From the NCBI RefSeq assembly GCF_015477605.1, contig NZ_JADLQX010000016.1, forward strand, positions 124,001-188,000: a DNA stretch of 64,000 nucleotides. The letters run 5' to 3'. The DNA is from Nocardia amamiensis (GTDB taxonomy: Bacteria > Actinomycetota > Actinomycetes > Mycobacteriales > Mycobacteriaceae). Within the stretch, counting starts at the first letter, position 1; each line of letters starts with the position of its first letter. The notes beneath the pieces were generated by a model that did not search any database, had not been told where the DNA came from, and saw only the letters and a program-made list of their open reading frames with translations. Positions 35,179 to 44,471 of the stretch are shown here, piece after piece. The translations under genes were made by a program, and so were the position numbers.

Positions 35179-35310
35179 GTGATTCCGGAGACGACCAAGC
35201 GAGTAGATGTCGAGATGATGCGGTTGTCGATCGCGGGCGACGCGTTCGGCGAACCCACCGGTGCGCGGCACGGCGGACCGGACGACAGCCGCCTCCAGGC
35301 CATCGGCTGA
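35179..35310 (+). CDS. 43-residue small ORF upstream of the HNH gene
   Basis: GTG at 35179 is preceded by a strong purine-rich site (GAGAGGAGGGG, 35163-35173). The product begins 'MIPETTKRVDVEMMRLSIAG' and is polar, without membrane segments. It ends 41 bases before the HNH gene and may be cotranscribed. I do not recognise it. A pyrimidine stretch after its stop (CTCCTCT, within 35314-35330) can pair with its ribosome-binding site, which could matter for expression. Confidence 0.45.
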   Translation: MIPETTKRVDVEMMRLSIAGDAFGEPTGARHGGPDDSRLQAIG

Positions 35311-35351
35311 CCGCCGCATTCCTCTCCTCTTTCGCTCGATTCCCACGAAAC

Positions 35352-35909
35352 ATGGTGATTCCCATGACGTTCCGCCGTGCCGCCGATCCGGTGGCCGTGA
35401 CCGCCGACAACTGGATACACACCGGAGTCCTCGTCCTGAATGCCTCCTACGAGGCGCTCGACGAGATCAAGGCCGACCGGGCCGTGGTGCTGCTCGTCGC
35501 GGGTGCCGCGGAGTCGGTCGCCGACCGCGAGCCGCACTTCCCGATCCGGTCGCGGCATGTGGAACTCGCTCTGCCGCAGACGATTCGGCTGCTGCGCTAC
35601 GTCTACCTGACGCACACCACGCTGGTCGGCGACGAGAGCAAGGCCACCTTGGCGGGCGTGCTGCGCCGGGACAACCACCGGTGCGGCTACTGCGCGGGCT
35701 GGGCCCGCACCGTCGACCACATCCGGCCGCGGTCCCGGGGCGGCCCGAACACCTGGAGCAACCTGGTGGCCTGCTGCGCTCCGTGCAATACCGCCAAGGC
35801 CGACCGCACCCTGGAGGAGGCAGGCATGCGCCTGCTCTGGGAACCGAAGGCGCCGACCCACCGGGTCAGGCAGCAGCGGCGGATCTGGAAGCAGCTCGCC
35901 GCCACCTGA
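35352..35909 (+). CDS. HNH endonuclease-family protein
   Basis: 185 residues. The C-terminal half is a zinc-stabilised HNH module: 'CGYCAGWARTVDHIRPRSRG' with Cys-x2-Cys and the Asp-His pair, then 'WSNLVACCAPCNTAKADRT' with the second Cys-x2-Cys and the Asn. This compact type is common in actinobacteria as a housekeeping gene; its substrate is unknown. ATG 35352 and ATG 35364 are both possible starts. It precedes whiB by 29 bases. Confidence 0.92.
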   Translation: MVIPMTFRRAADPVAVTADNWIHTGVLVLNASYEALDEIKADRAVVLLVAGAAESVADREPHFPIRSRHVELALPQTIRLLRYVYLTHTTLVGDESKATLAGVLRRDNHRCGYCAGWARTVDHIRPRSRGGPNTWSNLVACCAPCNTAKADRTLEEAGMRLLWEPKAPTHRVRQQRRIWKQLAAT

Positions 35910-35938
35910 CCACGACCCGAGAAAGGAGAAAGATCGCG

Positions 35939-36211
35939 ATGACGCACACCGCGACCACCGCCGTCACGGAACTGACCCTGGCCGACCTGCTCCCGCTCTC
36001 GGACTCCCGAGGGTGGCACCGGGCGGCCTGCCGTGGCGACCCCAACCACGAGGCCTGGTTCCCGTACCCGTCGCAGGACTTCGACTACGCGCGCGAAGTC
36101 TGCGGGGGCTGCCCGATCCGGGACGCGTGCGGCGAGTTCGCGGCCCGAACCGGACAATCCGGGGTCTGGGGCGGGCACGAGTTCGACCGCGGACGAGTGA
36201 TCCGCCGATGA
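35939..36211 (+). CDS. WhiB-family Fe-S transcriptional regulator
   Basis: 90 residues. Cys31, Cys55, Cys58 and Cys64 (C-x23-C-x2-C-x5-C) bind the [4Fe-4S] cluster, and 'SGVWGG' is the conserved Gly-rich turn before the basic DNA-contacting tail 'RGRVIRR'. WhiB proteins act with the sigma factor to sense redox state or nitric oxide. The ribosome-binding site AAGGAGAA precedes ATG 35939. It does not match a named WhiB paralogue that I can place with confidence. Confidence 0.95.
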   Translation: MTHTATTAVTELTLADLLPLSDSRGWHRAACRGDPNHEAWFPYPSQDFDYAREVCGGCPIRDACGEFAARTGQSGVWGGHEFDRGRVIRR

Positions 36212-36369
36212 GGTTCCGCCGTCGTGCCCGTCGGGCGCGGCGGCGCGCCTCCCGGGGGATCTCGGGCAGGTTCGCCGCCACGTTCGTCGGAGTCGCCACC
36301 CCCAGCGCGCGAATCTCGGCATCGCCCCCGAGTGCGGAAGTGGCCGCCGACGGACTGAGGCCATGTTGA
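36208..36369 (+). CDS. Possible 53-residue basic ORF overlapping whiB
   Basis: ATG at 36208 overlaps the whiB stop (ATGA), and the frame runs 53 codons. The product is Arg-rich at the N-terminus ('MRFRRRARRARRRASRG') and otherwise featureless. The overlap suggests coupling, but in this composition an open frame of this length is often spurious. Confidence 0.2.
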   Translation: MRFRRRARRARRRASRGISGRFAATFVGVATPSARISASPPSAEVAADGLRPC

Positions 36370-36431
36370 CCGAGCCCGCCGGCGGGCAGCGACCTGGACC
36401 GGAGGCGACGATCGAGGACCCACAACGCCTG

Positions 36432-36451
36432 CCGCACCACATGCGGTGCGG
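36432..36451 (+). terminator. Hairpin between the whiB unit and the VWA gene
   Basis: CCGCACC pairs with GGTGCGG around an ACATGC loop. It lies after whiB and before the VWA gene (36501), and separates the two units. Confidence 0.5.
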
Positions 36452-36500
36452 AACGAACCTCGCCGAGCCCGCTCGTCGCGGGTGACCATACACTGACCGC

Positions 36501-38165
36501 GTGGGCTCTCATCGCAGCGGAACCAGATCCCGAGGCGTCAGCAAAGGTCCGGTTATCGCAGTGGTTGCCGTTGCGTTGCTGGCCGCGATCATCGTCGGCT
36601 GGTTCCAGCTGCGCGATCGCGCGGCTGATCAGGACAGTGCGGCGGCGGCCGAGTGCGTGGAGGGTGCGGCGACCTTGCACGTGACCGCCGATCCGAGCAT
36701 CGCGGCGCAGGTGCGGGCCGTCGCGGACAGCTACAACGCGACCCGGCCGAACGTGCGTGACCACTGCGCGCAGGTTGCGGTGACGGCGCAGCCGTCCTCG
36801 GCCGTCGTCGCCGCGTTCACCAGCGGCAAACCGTGGAATCAGGCGCTCGGTCCGCAGCCCGCGCTGTGGATCGCCGATTCGACCCGCTCGATCGAGTCCA
36901 TGCGGGTGCCCGGATTGATCGAGGGCAACCCCGTGCCGGTGACCGCCAGCCCGATCGTCCTCGCGGTGCCGGAGGAATTGCGCGGCGCGCTCGAACAGGC
37001 CGAGATCTCCTGGGCCGATCTGCCACGCCTGCAACAGGGGTCGCTGGACGAGCTCGATCTGTCCGGCTGGGGCGGCCTGCGCATGGCGGTGCCGTCCGGC
37101 GACGCCACTCTCGCCGCGGCTATTGCGGTCGGCTCCGCGGTGTCGGGCGCCGAACCGCTCAGCGAGGATGCCGCTCGATCCGGTCAAGTGGTCGCCGCGA
37201 TCTCCGGGCTCGCCGTCGACGCCCCGCAAGCCGCCGACACTGCAGCCGCACTGGCCGCGGTCGCCGCGCGGAACGCGCCGGTGCACGCGGTAGTGACCAC
37301 CGAGCAGCAACTGAAAGCGCACCCCGGGCTCGCCGCCTTCCGGCCCGCCGGGGCGGCGCCGACGGCCGACTACCCGGCCGCGCTGATGTCCGGGCCCTGG
37401 GTGGACAAGACGCAGAATCTCATCGCCGGACGGTTCACCGACTACCTGCGCCAGCCGGAGCAGGCACAGATCTTCGTCGCGGCCGGTTTCGCCGGCACGC
37501 CGCAGATGCCGAATGCCGCACCGTCGCGCGCCGCGCTCGACAGAGTGCGCGCCACACTCGCGAACCCGGTTCTGGGCGTGCGGGCCACGGTCCTGGTCGA
37601 CGTGTCGGCGTCGATGGGCACCACCGAGGGGGCCAAGACGCGACTGGCGAACGTCGTCGCCGCCCTCAACTCCACGATGACGGTCATGCCGCCCGACTTC
37701 GGTCTCGGTGTCTGGGCATTCGGCAAGAACCTCGACGGCACCGACCCGTACGAGGTGGCCGCGGCCACCGCCGCACTCACCGACGACCAGCGCACGAAGA
37801 TCACTACCGCGCTGAGCACGCTGCGTCCCGGCGAAACCCGCGCCGACGAGGCCTATCCGTCCCTGATCGCCGCGTACAAGAGCGCCGTCTCCGGTTACGT
37901 GCCGGGCCGCACCAATTCGGTGCTGCTGATCACCGACGGGCCCGACGACGACTCCACGGTCACCGGCCCCCAGTTGGCCTCCAGCATCACCGCCGCCATC
38001 GACCCGGCCCACCCGGTCCGCATCGACGTGATCGTGCTCGGGGGCAACGGCACCCAGACCCTCCAGGCGCTCGCGCAGCAGACCGGCGGCAGCTACACCC
38101 GGCTGGCCACCTCCAACGACCTCGGCTTCGGCTCTGCCGTCGTCAAGTCGCTCACCACGCCGTAG
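36501..38165 (+). CDS. Membrane-anchored substrate-binding-like plus VWA-domain protein
   Basis: 554 residues. One N-terminal transmembrane segment ('VIAVVAVALLAAIIVGWF'), then a periplasmic-binding-like domain (about 50-320: 'LHVTADPSIAAQVRAVADSY', 'PVTASPIVLAVPEELRGAL', 'YPAALMSGPW'), then a von Willebrand A domain (about 365-550) whose MIDAS motif is intact: 'DVSASMG' and 'ITDGPDDDS'. The same architecture is recalled at Rv1836c in M. tuberculosis, close to glcB, as here. It is probably exported and binds a protein or ligand; the exact role is unknown. Confidence 0.9.
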   Translation: MGSHRSGTRSRGVSKGPVIAVVAVALLAAIIVGWFQLRDRAADQDSAAAAECVEGAATLHVTADPSIAAQVRAVADSYNATRPNVRDHCAQVAVTAQPSSAVVAAFTSGKPWNQALGPQPALWIADSTRSIESMRVPGLIEGNPVPVTASPIVLAVPEELRGALEQAEISWADLPRLQQGSLDELDLSGWGGLRMAVPSGDATLAAAIAVGSAVSGAEPLSEDAARSGQVVAAISGLAVDAPQAADTAAALAAVAARNAPVHAVVTTEQQLKAHPGLAAFRPAGAAPTADYPAALMSGPWVDKTQNLIAGRFTDYLRQPEQAQIFVAAGFAGTPQMPNAAPSRAALDRVRATLANPVLGVRATVLVDVSASMGTTEGAKTRLANVVAALNSTMTVMPPDFGLGVWAFGKNLDGTDPYEVAAATAALTDDQRTKITTALSTLRPGETRADEAYPSLIAAYKSAVSGYVPGRTNSVLLITDGPDDDSTVTGPQLASSITAAIDPAHPVRIDVIVLGGNGTQTLQALAQQTGGSYTRLATSNDLGFGSAVVKSLTTP

Positions 38166-38205
38166 GAACCACGCACACGACGGCACCACGCCACCGATCG
38201 GCTGG

Positions 38206-38415
38206 CTACACGCTCTCAACCGCCTCAGCACATTGACGAAGCACCGTCTCACGCTGCCACTTCCGGTACTCGCGTTCGTCGGCTGCGGCTATCGCAGCCT
38301 TGTTGGTGCGGTTGTTGATACGGATTCCGAATAGCGTCACCGAGGCGATGACAAGCGAGCTGATCAGCGGAAGCCACGAAGTCACAGGCAGAGCATCGCT
38401 ACCGGCGACCGACAT
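38206..38415 (-). CDS. Small membrane protein, probably truncated
   Basis: 69 residues with one transmembrane helix ('LISSLVIASVTLFGI') followed by a charged, coiled-coil-like segment ('RTNKAAIAAADEREYRKWQR'). The sequence resembles the N-terminus of longer actinobacterial membrane proteins, in which this charged helix leads into a larger domain, so it may be a truncated survivor. It lies downstream of the TPR gene on the same strand. Confidence 0.55.
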   Translation of the reverse strand: MSVAGSDALPVTSWLPLISSLVIASVTLFGIRINNRTNKAAIAAADEREYRKWQRETVLRQCAEAVESV

Positions 38416-38486
38416 GGATCGCCGTCAGAAGCCCTCCAGAAAAGTCGACCCCTTTCCGTCCGTGCGATCGAGTAGTTGTTGTGTCA

Positions 38487-39200
38487 TCACTGCGAGTTCG
38501 TCGGCGCCATCTTGCTGGCGGCTTGCATCCTTTCGGTAAGTACCTCACGTGCGTGGTCGGGCTGGTCGAAGGCCAGGAGTAGTTCGCCGAGGACTTTGCC
38601 GACGACGGCGACGCCATCGGCTCGCTGGAGGTCTCGGAATATCCGAAACGCCTCGCTGAGGTTCGCTAGAGCGGAGTCGTGGTCCGGTCTTGCCAGGTCG
38701 ATCTGGGCAAGTCCCCATCGGGTCGCGGCTATGCCATCGGTTTCGCCCAGCCTCGTGTGCTGGTCGAGCCGCTTGTTCTGGATCCTCTCCGCTTCCTCGT
38801 ACTCACCGCGCCCTTCGGCCAGATCCGCCAACCTTCCCCATGTGATCGCGGCCTCCCGCACGTCGCCGAGACGCTCGTAGACCGGCAGGGTGACCTCGCG
38901 GCGAATCCGTTCGGCCTCCTCGTACTCACCGCGTCGCTCGGCGATATCGGCGAGTACCCCGGTGACTGCTGTCGCTTCTCCTTCTGCTCCGGCGGTGATG
39001 AACAACTGCTGTGCTTGCCCGAGAAGTAGCTCGGCCGGGTCGAGGCCACCGGTGAGGAGATGACGTTCCGCGCGAACAGCCATGACCCGTGCTGGGTCGA
39101 GGACGTCGCCGCCCCCAGGGGCCACGGAATCAGGGTCGAGGAGCGGGCCCGCCCAATCCGGGCCTGCTTCGCTGGACATGAGGGCGGCGGCCCGATTCAA
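38487..39200 (-). CDS. TPR-repeat protein, probably a C-terminal fragment
   Basis: 237 residues composed of about four to five tetratricopeptide-like repeats; the clearest are 'IAERRGEYEEAERIRREV' and 'LAEGRGEYEEAERIQNKRL', with 'ALANLSEAFRIFRDLQRADG' near the end. The start is a TTG at 39200 and the same frame stays open upstream without any ATG, GTG or TTG, so the gene may be truncated. Similar repeats usually form the C-terminal part of large NB-ARC/AAA regulators in actinobacteria. Partner binding is the likely role of the repeats. Confidence 0.6.
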   Translation of the reverse strand: MNRAAALMSSEAGPDWAGPLLDPDSVAPGGGDVLDPARVMAVRAERHLLTGGLDPAELLLGQAQQLFITAGAEGEATAVTGVLADIAERRGEYEEAERIRREVTLPVYERLGDVREAAITWGRLADLAEGRGEYEEAERIQNKRLDQHTRLGETDGIAATRWGLAQIDLARPDHDSALANLSEAFRIFRDLQRADGVAVVGKVLGELLLAFDQPDHAREVLTERMQAASKMAPTNSQ

Positions 39201-39756
39201 TCGCGCCGCCGCCCAGCCTCTCGCCCAGTGCCGGGCGAGAGGCGATATCCAAGCCAGGGCGCCGAGATTCCGAGAACCGTGGCACCGACTCCGCCCTCTG
39301 TTGGGTAGACCCGAAAGTGGGTCGGCTGACCGTTACGCTCACCCGTGGTCGGGCAGCCATTCGGCCCATCTCGTCGGCGCATCCCTGTGCAGGGATGTGA
39401 TACCGATACCCACATTAGTGTGCTGACTGTCTGTGGGGATGGGACCGAACGCCACAGGGTTTCATGCTGACGACGCCCGGCTGACGCGTACTTCGGACTC
39501 ACCACGGTCACGCTCACCGGCATTTCAGTGCGTTGGTGAATGTCGAGATAGTCTCGGCCCGTTAATCTTTGGGGTTGTTTCGCGTAACCTGTCGGACCCG
39601 CGCGTCACGCGGTAATACAGGACGTTGCTGGTTTACGGGAGAGGGTTCGGCGAGTCGCGCCGAATGCCGACGCACAGTTCACCGGTCGCGGGGCGGCCCG
39701 CCGACTAGAGTTTGTCGTGTGTCAGGCTGTCGCTCGATCCTCGGTGCTGGAATCGC
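39201..39756. other. Gene-poor accessory region
   Basis: 556 bases with mixed composition and several AT-richer patches (for example 39556-39595) and no credible gene. It separates the minus-strand TPR fragment from the plus-strand quinone reductase and probably holds the promoter of the latter. I see no tRNA, insertion sequence end or attachment repeat. Confidence 0.5.
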
Positions 39757-40710
39757 ATGAGGGCCGTCGTGTACGACCGCTACGGCGGCCCCGAGGTGCT
39801 GTCGATCGCGGAGGTCCCAGCGCCTTCCCCAGGGCCGAAACAGGTGCTCGTCCAGGTGCACGCGACGTCGATCAACCTCTCCGACTGGGAGACACTGCGG
39901 GGGACGCCGCTGTATTCACGCATCGGCGGGCTCCGGGCACCCAGACGCCCGGTTCTCGGATCCGATATCGCCGGACGGGTCGAAGTCGTCGGCTCCGAGG
40001 TCACACTGTTCGCACCGGGTGACGAGGTCTACGGCGACAATCTCATGCTCAAGGGTGGGTTCGCGGAATATGCCGTGGTTCCTGAATCGGCGCTGGCTCA
40101 CAAACCGGCGTCGCTGAGCTTCGCCGAGGCGTCGACGCTGCCACAGGCGGGGGCAATAGCACTGCAGGGCACGGCCGGCATCGCAGCCGGTATGTCGGTG
40201 TTGATCAACGGAGCGGGCGGCGGGTCCGGAGCGTTTGCGATCCAGTTGGCCAAGAGTGCCGGGGCGCATGTGACCGGGGTGGACAACGCCGCCAAACTGG
40301 CGTTCATGCGCACGCTCGGCGCCGACGAGGTCATCGACTATCGCGCTGAGGACTTCACCCGAACCGGACCGTACGACCGGGTACTCGACCTCGTCGCCCA
40401 CCGGTCGGTCTTCGCCTATCGCAGGTCGGTCGCGCGTGGCGGCCGGTACCGCTGCGTCGGCGGCACCACACGCGCGTTGCTGCGGTTGACGACAGTCGGA
40501 GTGGTCGCCGGAATGGTGACCGGCCGCGGGCTCGGGGTCCTCGCGGTGAAGGAAGGGCCCGCGCACTTCACACCCCTCGCGGAGTCGTGTGTCGCGGGAC
40601 GGATCGGTATCCACATCGACCGCAGTTTCCCCCTCGACGAGACCGCGCACGCGCTGGCCCACGTCGGTGCGGGACACGCCCTGGGCAAAGTGGTGGTCGA
40701 GATCCGCTGA
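39757..40710 (+). CDS. Quinone oxidoreductase-like NAD(P)-dependent dehydrogenase (MDR, zinc-less)
   Basis: 317 residues of the quinone oxidoreductase subgroup. It begins 'MRAVVYDRYGGPEVLSIAEV', has 'VLGSDIAGRVEVVGSEV', 'SLSFAEASTLPQAGAIALQ', the Rossmann 'LINGAGGGSGAFAIQLAKSA' and ends 'AGHALGKVVVEIR'. No zinc-binding Cys/His set is present, in keeping with NADPH:quinone reductases. It is isolated in an accessory region. The ATG at 39757 is chosen because it opens the family N-terminus. Confidence 0.9.
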   Translation: MRAVVYDRYGGPEVLSIAEVPAPSPGPKQVLVQVHATSINLSDWETLRGTPLYSRIGGLRAPRRPVLGSDIAGRVEVVGSEVTLFAPGDEVYGDNLMLKGGFAEYAVVPESALAHKPASLSFAEASTLPQAGAIALQGTAGIAAGMSVLINGAGGGSGAFAIQLAKSAGAHVTGVDNAAKLAFMRTLGADEVIDYRAEDFTRTGPYDRVLDLVAHRSVFAYRRSVARGGRYRCVGGTTRALLRLTTVGVVAGMVTGRGLGVLAVKEGPAHFTPLAESCVAGRIGIHIDRSFPLDETAHALAHVGAGHALGKVVVEIR

Positions 40711-41397
40711 TCGGCACCACCGGATGTTCTGAGCCGCAACCGGTCTGGCCCGCCGGCTACAACGACGTGGCCGCTTCGCTCAGCGCTGTAGGCGGCATTT
40801 CCGGACGTTCAGTTTGCCGTCGCCATGATCGGTCGGCGTAACGAATCTGGAACATGTTCTCCCAGTGGATCACCTGGTGTCGGTGGTCCCACGACTGGCA
40901 ACATGGTGGTCCCAGAACGGGGGTGGCAAACGACAGCGGCCGGTCGTCGGTGAGGTGTGCAGGGTTCCATTCGTCGGTGGACACGGTTGAGGGGGTGGCA
41001 CCGCTTGGAGGTGCCCCCTCAATTCCGTTCGATACGCGATCTAGCCGGAGCGGCGGCGTGCGGCCTCGTCTGGGAATCCACCCCCATGCAAGTCACCTAC
41101 GACCGCCCCGCCCGACACCGATCCATGTACATACACCCGACACCGACGAGCCCTTCTCACTCAGCCTCGAGATCAGCGAATACCCCGACTGCCCCGACAT
41201 CCTCGTCGCCTACAACCTCTACGGCACACCCGCCATCGACTGCTGAGAACACCGCCGGGAACACGACCAAACCCGGGCAGTCGCGGTGAGACCTGCAGGT
41301 TACGTATCCGAAGAGTCTCACCGCCAGTACGGCCCGCAGCGGGCGGGCAGCCTTATGTACTCCCGAGATCAGCTGTCGGGTGCCGAGCCTGCCGGAC
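40711..41397. other. Intergenic accessory stretch with a possible decayed ORF
   Basis: 687 bases without a recognised gene. On the plus strand a frame ending with TGA at 41246 codes for 'DEPFSLSLEISEYPDCPDIL' and 'VAYNLYGTPAIDC', which looks protein-like but has no clear start and no family I know; an adjacent frame holds 'MQVTYDRPARHRSMYIH', so a frameshifted small gene around 41083-41246 is possible. The 3' end near gcvP contains stem-loops. Confidence 0.35.
41283..41348 (-). terminator. Stem-loops downstream of gcvP
   Basis: GCGGTGAGAC (41283-41292) is repeated inverted as GTCTCACCGC (41315-41324), and closer to gcvP a second hairpin pairs GCCCGC with GCGGGC (41332-41348). They lie 50-115 bases after the gcvP stop and are the likely end of the gcv transcript. 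Confidence 0.6.
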
Positions 41398-44208
41398 TCA
41401 GTCCGCGTACGCCTCCAGGGGCGGGCATGAGCACACCAAGTTCCGGTCGCCATACGCACCGTCGATCCGGCGCACCGGAGGCCACACCTTCGCCCTGGCA
41501 TGTCCGAGGCCGCGCGGATACACCGCGACCTCCCGGCTGTAGGGGTGCTCCCACTCCCCTACCAGCGACGCCGCGGTGTGCGGCGCGCCGCGCAGCGGGT
41601 TGTCGGTCACCGGCCAAACACCTGCGGCGACCTGGTCGATCTCGCCGCGAATGGCGATCATCGCCTCGATGAAGTCGTCCAGCTCGGCGAGGTTTTCGCT
41701 CTCGGTGGGCTCCACCATCAGCGTGCCCGCCACCGGGAAGCTCATGGTCGGCGCGTGGAATCCGTAATCCGCGAGACGCTTGGCCACATCGTCGACGGTG
41801 ACGCCGGTCTGCTTGGTGATCTCGCGCAGGTCCAGGATGCACTCGTGCGCCACCATGCCGTGCTCGCCGGTGTACAGCACCGGGAAGTACTCGTCGAGTC
41901 GCCGGGCGATGTAGTTCGCCGACGCGATCGCCGACAGCGTGGCCCTGCGCAGCCCATCGGCGCCCATCATGCGGATGTAGGCCCAGGTGATCGGCAGGAT
42001 CGACGCCGAGCCGTACTTCGCCGCTGACACGGCGTGCGACCCCGCTTCCAGCGGATCGCCGGGCAAGTAGCGCGCCAAGTGCGCACGGACCGCGACCGGG
42101 CCGACACCGGGACCGCCGCCGCCGTGCGGGATGCAGAACGTCTTGTGCAGGTTCAGGTGACTCACATCGCCGCCGAACCGGCCGGGCCTGGCCAGACCCA
42201 CCAGAGCATTGAGGTTGGCGCCGTCGACGTACACCTGGCCGCCCGCGTCGTGCACCAGCGCGCACAATTCGGCGACCTCGTGCTCGTACACGCCGTGCGT
42301 GGACGGGTAGGTGATCATGATGCACGCCAGCCGGTCGGCGTGGTCGGCGATCTTGGCGCGCAGGTCGTCCAGGTCGACGTCCCCGTTGTCGCGGCACTTC
42401 ACCACTTCCACGCGCAGCCCGGCCATGGCCGCCGACGCCGCGTTGGTGCCGTGCGCGCTGGACGGGATGAGACAGGTGTCGCGATGGGTGTCGCCGCGGT
42501 CGAGATGGTAGCGGCGAATGGCCAGCAGCCCGGCGTACTCGCCTTGGCTGCCCGCGTTGGGCTGCAGGCTCACCGAGTCGTAGCCGGTGATGTCCGAGAG
42601 CCAGCGTTCCAGGTCCGCGATCACCCGCAGCAGACCGGGTGCGTCCTCCACCGGGGCGTATGGGTGCACGCGGGCGAAGCCCGGCCAGGTGATGGCTTCC
42701 ATCTCCGCGGTGGCGTTGAGCTTCATGGTGCAGGAGCCGAGCGGAATCATGCTGCGGTCCAGCGCGATGTCCTTGTCGGCCAGCGAGCGCAGATAGCGCA
42801 GCATGGCCGTCTCGGTGTGGTATTTCGTGAACGCGGGATGGGTCAGGTACTCCGAGGTGCGGTTCTCGATCGCGGCGACCGGCGCGGGCGCTCCCGGCTC
42901 GGAAGACATCGCGGTGCCGAAGGATTCCAGCACAGCCGCGACATGCGCGCCGGTCGTCGCCTCGTCGCACGCGATGCCGACGTGGTCGGCGTCGACCAGG
43001 CGCAAGTTGATCCCGCGCGACTTCGCTTTCGCCACAACGGCTTCCGCACCGCCGGGCACGTACGCGAGCACCGTGTCGAAGAAGCTGTCGTGCACGACCG
43101 CTCCGTCCAGCCCGCGCGCGATCGCAGCGGCGTGCCCGTGCACCCGGCGCGCGATGGCGCGCAGGCCGTCGGCGCCGTGGTACGCGGCGTACATCGCGGC
43201 GACGATGGCCAGCAGCACCTGCGCGGTACAGATGTTGGAGGTCGCCTTCTCCCGGCGAATGTGCTGCTCACGCGTCTGCAGCGCGAGCCGGTAGGCGATG
43301 TCGCCGTCGGCGTCCACCGAGACGCCGACCAGGCGGCCGGGCAGCTGGCGGGCCTGCGCCTGGCGCACGGCGAGGTATCCGGCGTGCGGGCCGCCGAAAC
43401 CGAGCGGGACACCGAAGCGCTGGGTGGTGCCGAAGCACACGTCGGCGCCCTGCTCACCCGGTGGCGTGATGAGCGCCATCGCCAGCAGGTCGGCGCCGAT
43501 CGCGACGAGCGCGCCACGCTCGTGGGCCGCGCTGACGACGCCCGTCCAGTCCACGATGCGACCGGAGGCCCCTGGCGTCTGCGCCAGCACGCCGAAGAAC
43601 TCGCCGTCGGGCAGCACGCCGGTGGACAGGTCGGCTTCGACGATCTCCAAGCCGAGCGGCTCGGCCCTGGTGTAAAGCACTGTCCTGGTCTGCGGGAAGA
43701 GATCGGTGTCGATGAGCAGCCGCGCGGACTTCGCTTTGCTCGCGCGACGCAGCAGCGTCATCGCCTCGGCGGCGGCGGTCGCCTCGTCCAGCATGGAGGC
43801 GTTGGCGACGTCCATGCCGGTCAGCTCCGACACCATGGTCTGGAAATTGAGCAGCGCCTCGAGTCTGCCCTGGCTGATCTCGGGCTGGTAGGGGGTGTAA
43901 GCGGTGTACCAGGCCGGATTCTCCAGCAGATTGCGCACCAGCACCGGCGGGGTGAGCGTGTCGTAGTACCCGAGGCCGATCATCGAGGTGGCCACGGTGT
44001 TGCTCGTCGCGAGTTCCGCGAGTTCGGCGAGCACTTCGTGCTCCGTGGCCGCCGAGGGCAGTCCGGTCAGTCCGGCACCGTCCAGGATGCTGGCGGGCAG
44101 TGCCCTCGCCGCCAACTCGTCGAGCGACGGCACGCCGACGACATCCAGGATCCGGGCCAGTTCCTCCCGGTCGGGTCCGATATGGCGGTCGGCGAATGAG
44201 CGAGTCAC
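41398..44208 (-). CDS. gcvP: Glycine dehydrogenase (decarboxylating), P protein
   Basis: 936-residue PLP enzyme that decarboxylates glycine and passes the aminomethyl group to lipoylated GcvH. It is the single-chain form with both halves. Landmarks are '[20 protein letters not shown]' at the start, '[19 protein letters not shown]', '[14 protein letters not shown]', '[17 protein letters not shown]' and the PLP lysine region '[18 protein letters not shown]'. GTG at 44208 is chosen because it opens the family sequence and follows GGGAGC; a longer open frame reaches upstream into the riboswitch. It is last in a conserved cluster and is controlled by the tandem glycine riboswitch 5' to it. Confidence 0.98.
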   Translation of the reverse strand: MTRSFADRHIGPDREELARILDVVGVPSLDELAARALPASILDGAGLTGLPSAATEHEVLAELAELATSNTVATSMIGLGYYDTLTPPVLVRNLLENPAWYTAYTPYQPEISQGRLEALLNFQTMVSELTGMDVANASMLDEATAAAEAMTLLRRASKAKSARLLIDTDLFPQTRTVLYTRAEPLGLEIVEADLSTGVLPDGEFFGVLAQTPGASGRIVDWTGVVSAAHERGALVAIGADLLAMALITPPGEQGADVCFGTTQRFGVPLGFGGPHAGYLAVRQAQARQLPGRLVGVSVDADGDIAYRLALQTREQHIRREKATSNICTAQVLLAIVAAMYAAYHGADGLRAIARRVHGHAAAIARGLDGAVVHDSFFDTVLAYVPGGAEAVVAKAKSRGINLRLVDADHVGIACDEATTGAHVAAVLESFGTAMSSEPGAPAPVAAIENRTSEYLTHPAFTKYHTETAMLRYLRSLADKDIALDRSMIPLGSCTMKLNATAEMEAITWPGFARVHPYAPVEDAPGLLRVIADLERWLSDITGYDSVSLQPNAGSQGEYAGLLAIRRYHLDRGDTHRDTCLIPSSAHGTNAASAAMAGLRVEVVKCRDNGDVDLDDLRAKIADHADRLACIMITYPSTHGVYEHEVAELCALVHDAGGQVYVDGANLNALVGLARPGRFGGDVSHLNLHKTFCIPHGGGGPGVGPVAVRAHLARYLPGDPLEAGSHAVSAAKYGSASILPITWAYIRMMGADGLRRATLSAIASANYIARRLDEYFPVLYTGEHGMVAHECILDLREITKQTGVTVDDVAKRLADYGFHAPTMSFPVAGTLMVEPTESENLAELDDFIEAMIAIRGEIDQVAAGVWPVTDNPLRGAPHTAASLVGEWEHPYSREVAVYPRGLGHARAKVWPPVRRIDGAYGDRNLVCSCPPLEAYAD

Positions 44209-44232
44209 AACAGCTCCCAAGGTCGGGTCGGG

Positions 44233-44250
44233 TCGACCGCGCGGTCGACG
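44233..44250 (-). promoter_or_regulatory. Hairpin between riboswitch and gcvP start (expression platform candidate)
   Basis: GTCGACC-GCGC-GGTCGAC forms a perfect seven-base-pair hairpin directly after the second glycine aptamer and about 25 bases before the gcvP start codon. It could form part of a switch that frees or blocks the ribosome-binding site. Confidence 0.45.
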
Positions 44251-44260
44251 GGTACCGGCC

Positions 44261-44471
44261 CTCCCCCTCTGTCGTGGCGCCTGAGAGATTCGGGTGGCGC
44301 GACCGATGGCCGACACCCTTTCCCCATGGGCGGGCGGCTCGAAGCCACCGCTTTCCAGAGGCGCCGAAGCCCGTACGGTCCCTGTTGCCTGAGAGATTGA
44401 CGGGGAGGTGCTGCTCCTTCGGCGCCCGGACTCGTTTCGAGACCGGGACTCTCCCGCACGGCGGCGACGCA
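44261..44471 (-). ncRNA. Tandem glycine riboswitch upstream of gcvP
   Basis: Two aptamers lie in series on the minus strand. The first has CGGGAGAGTCCCGG near its 5' end, CGCCGAAGGAGCA and AATCTCTCAGGCAACAGG; the second has GGCGCCTCTGGAAAGCGG, GGGGAAAGGGTGTCGG and AATCTCTCAGGCGCCACGAC. These are the conserved glycine aptamer elements, and pairing two aptamers is the classic cooperative arrangement. A -10 TAGACT (44483-44478) puts the transcript start near 44471, just before the first aptamer. Glycine binding should switch on gcvP so that excess glycine is broken down. The rest of the 511-base gap up to 44719 holds no other gene. Confidence 0.93.

Noticed and set aside
40757-40984. 75-codon minus-strand frame with 'WNPAHLTDDRPLSFATPVLG'
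   Set aside because: Looks somewhat protein-like but has no ribosome-binding site, no recognised family and no supporting context.
42034-44199. 721-codon plus-strand frame opposite gcvP
   Set aside because: Antisense shadow of gcvP; no domain signature.
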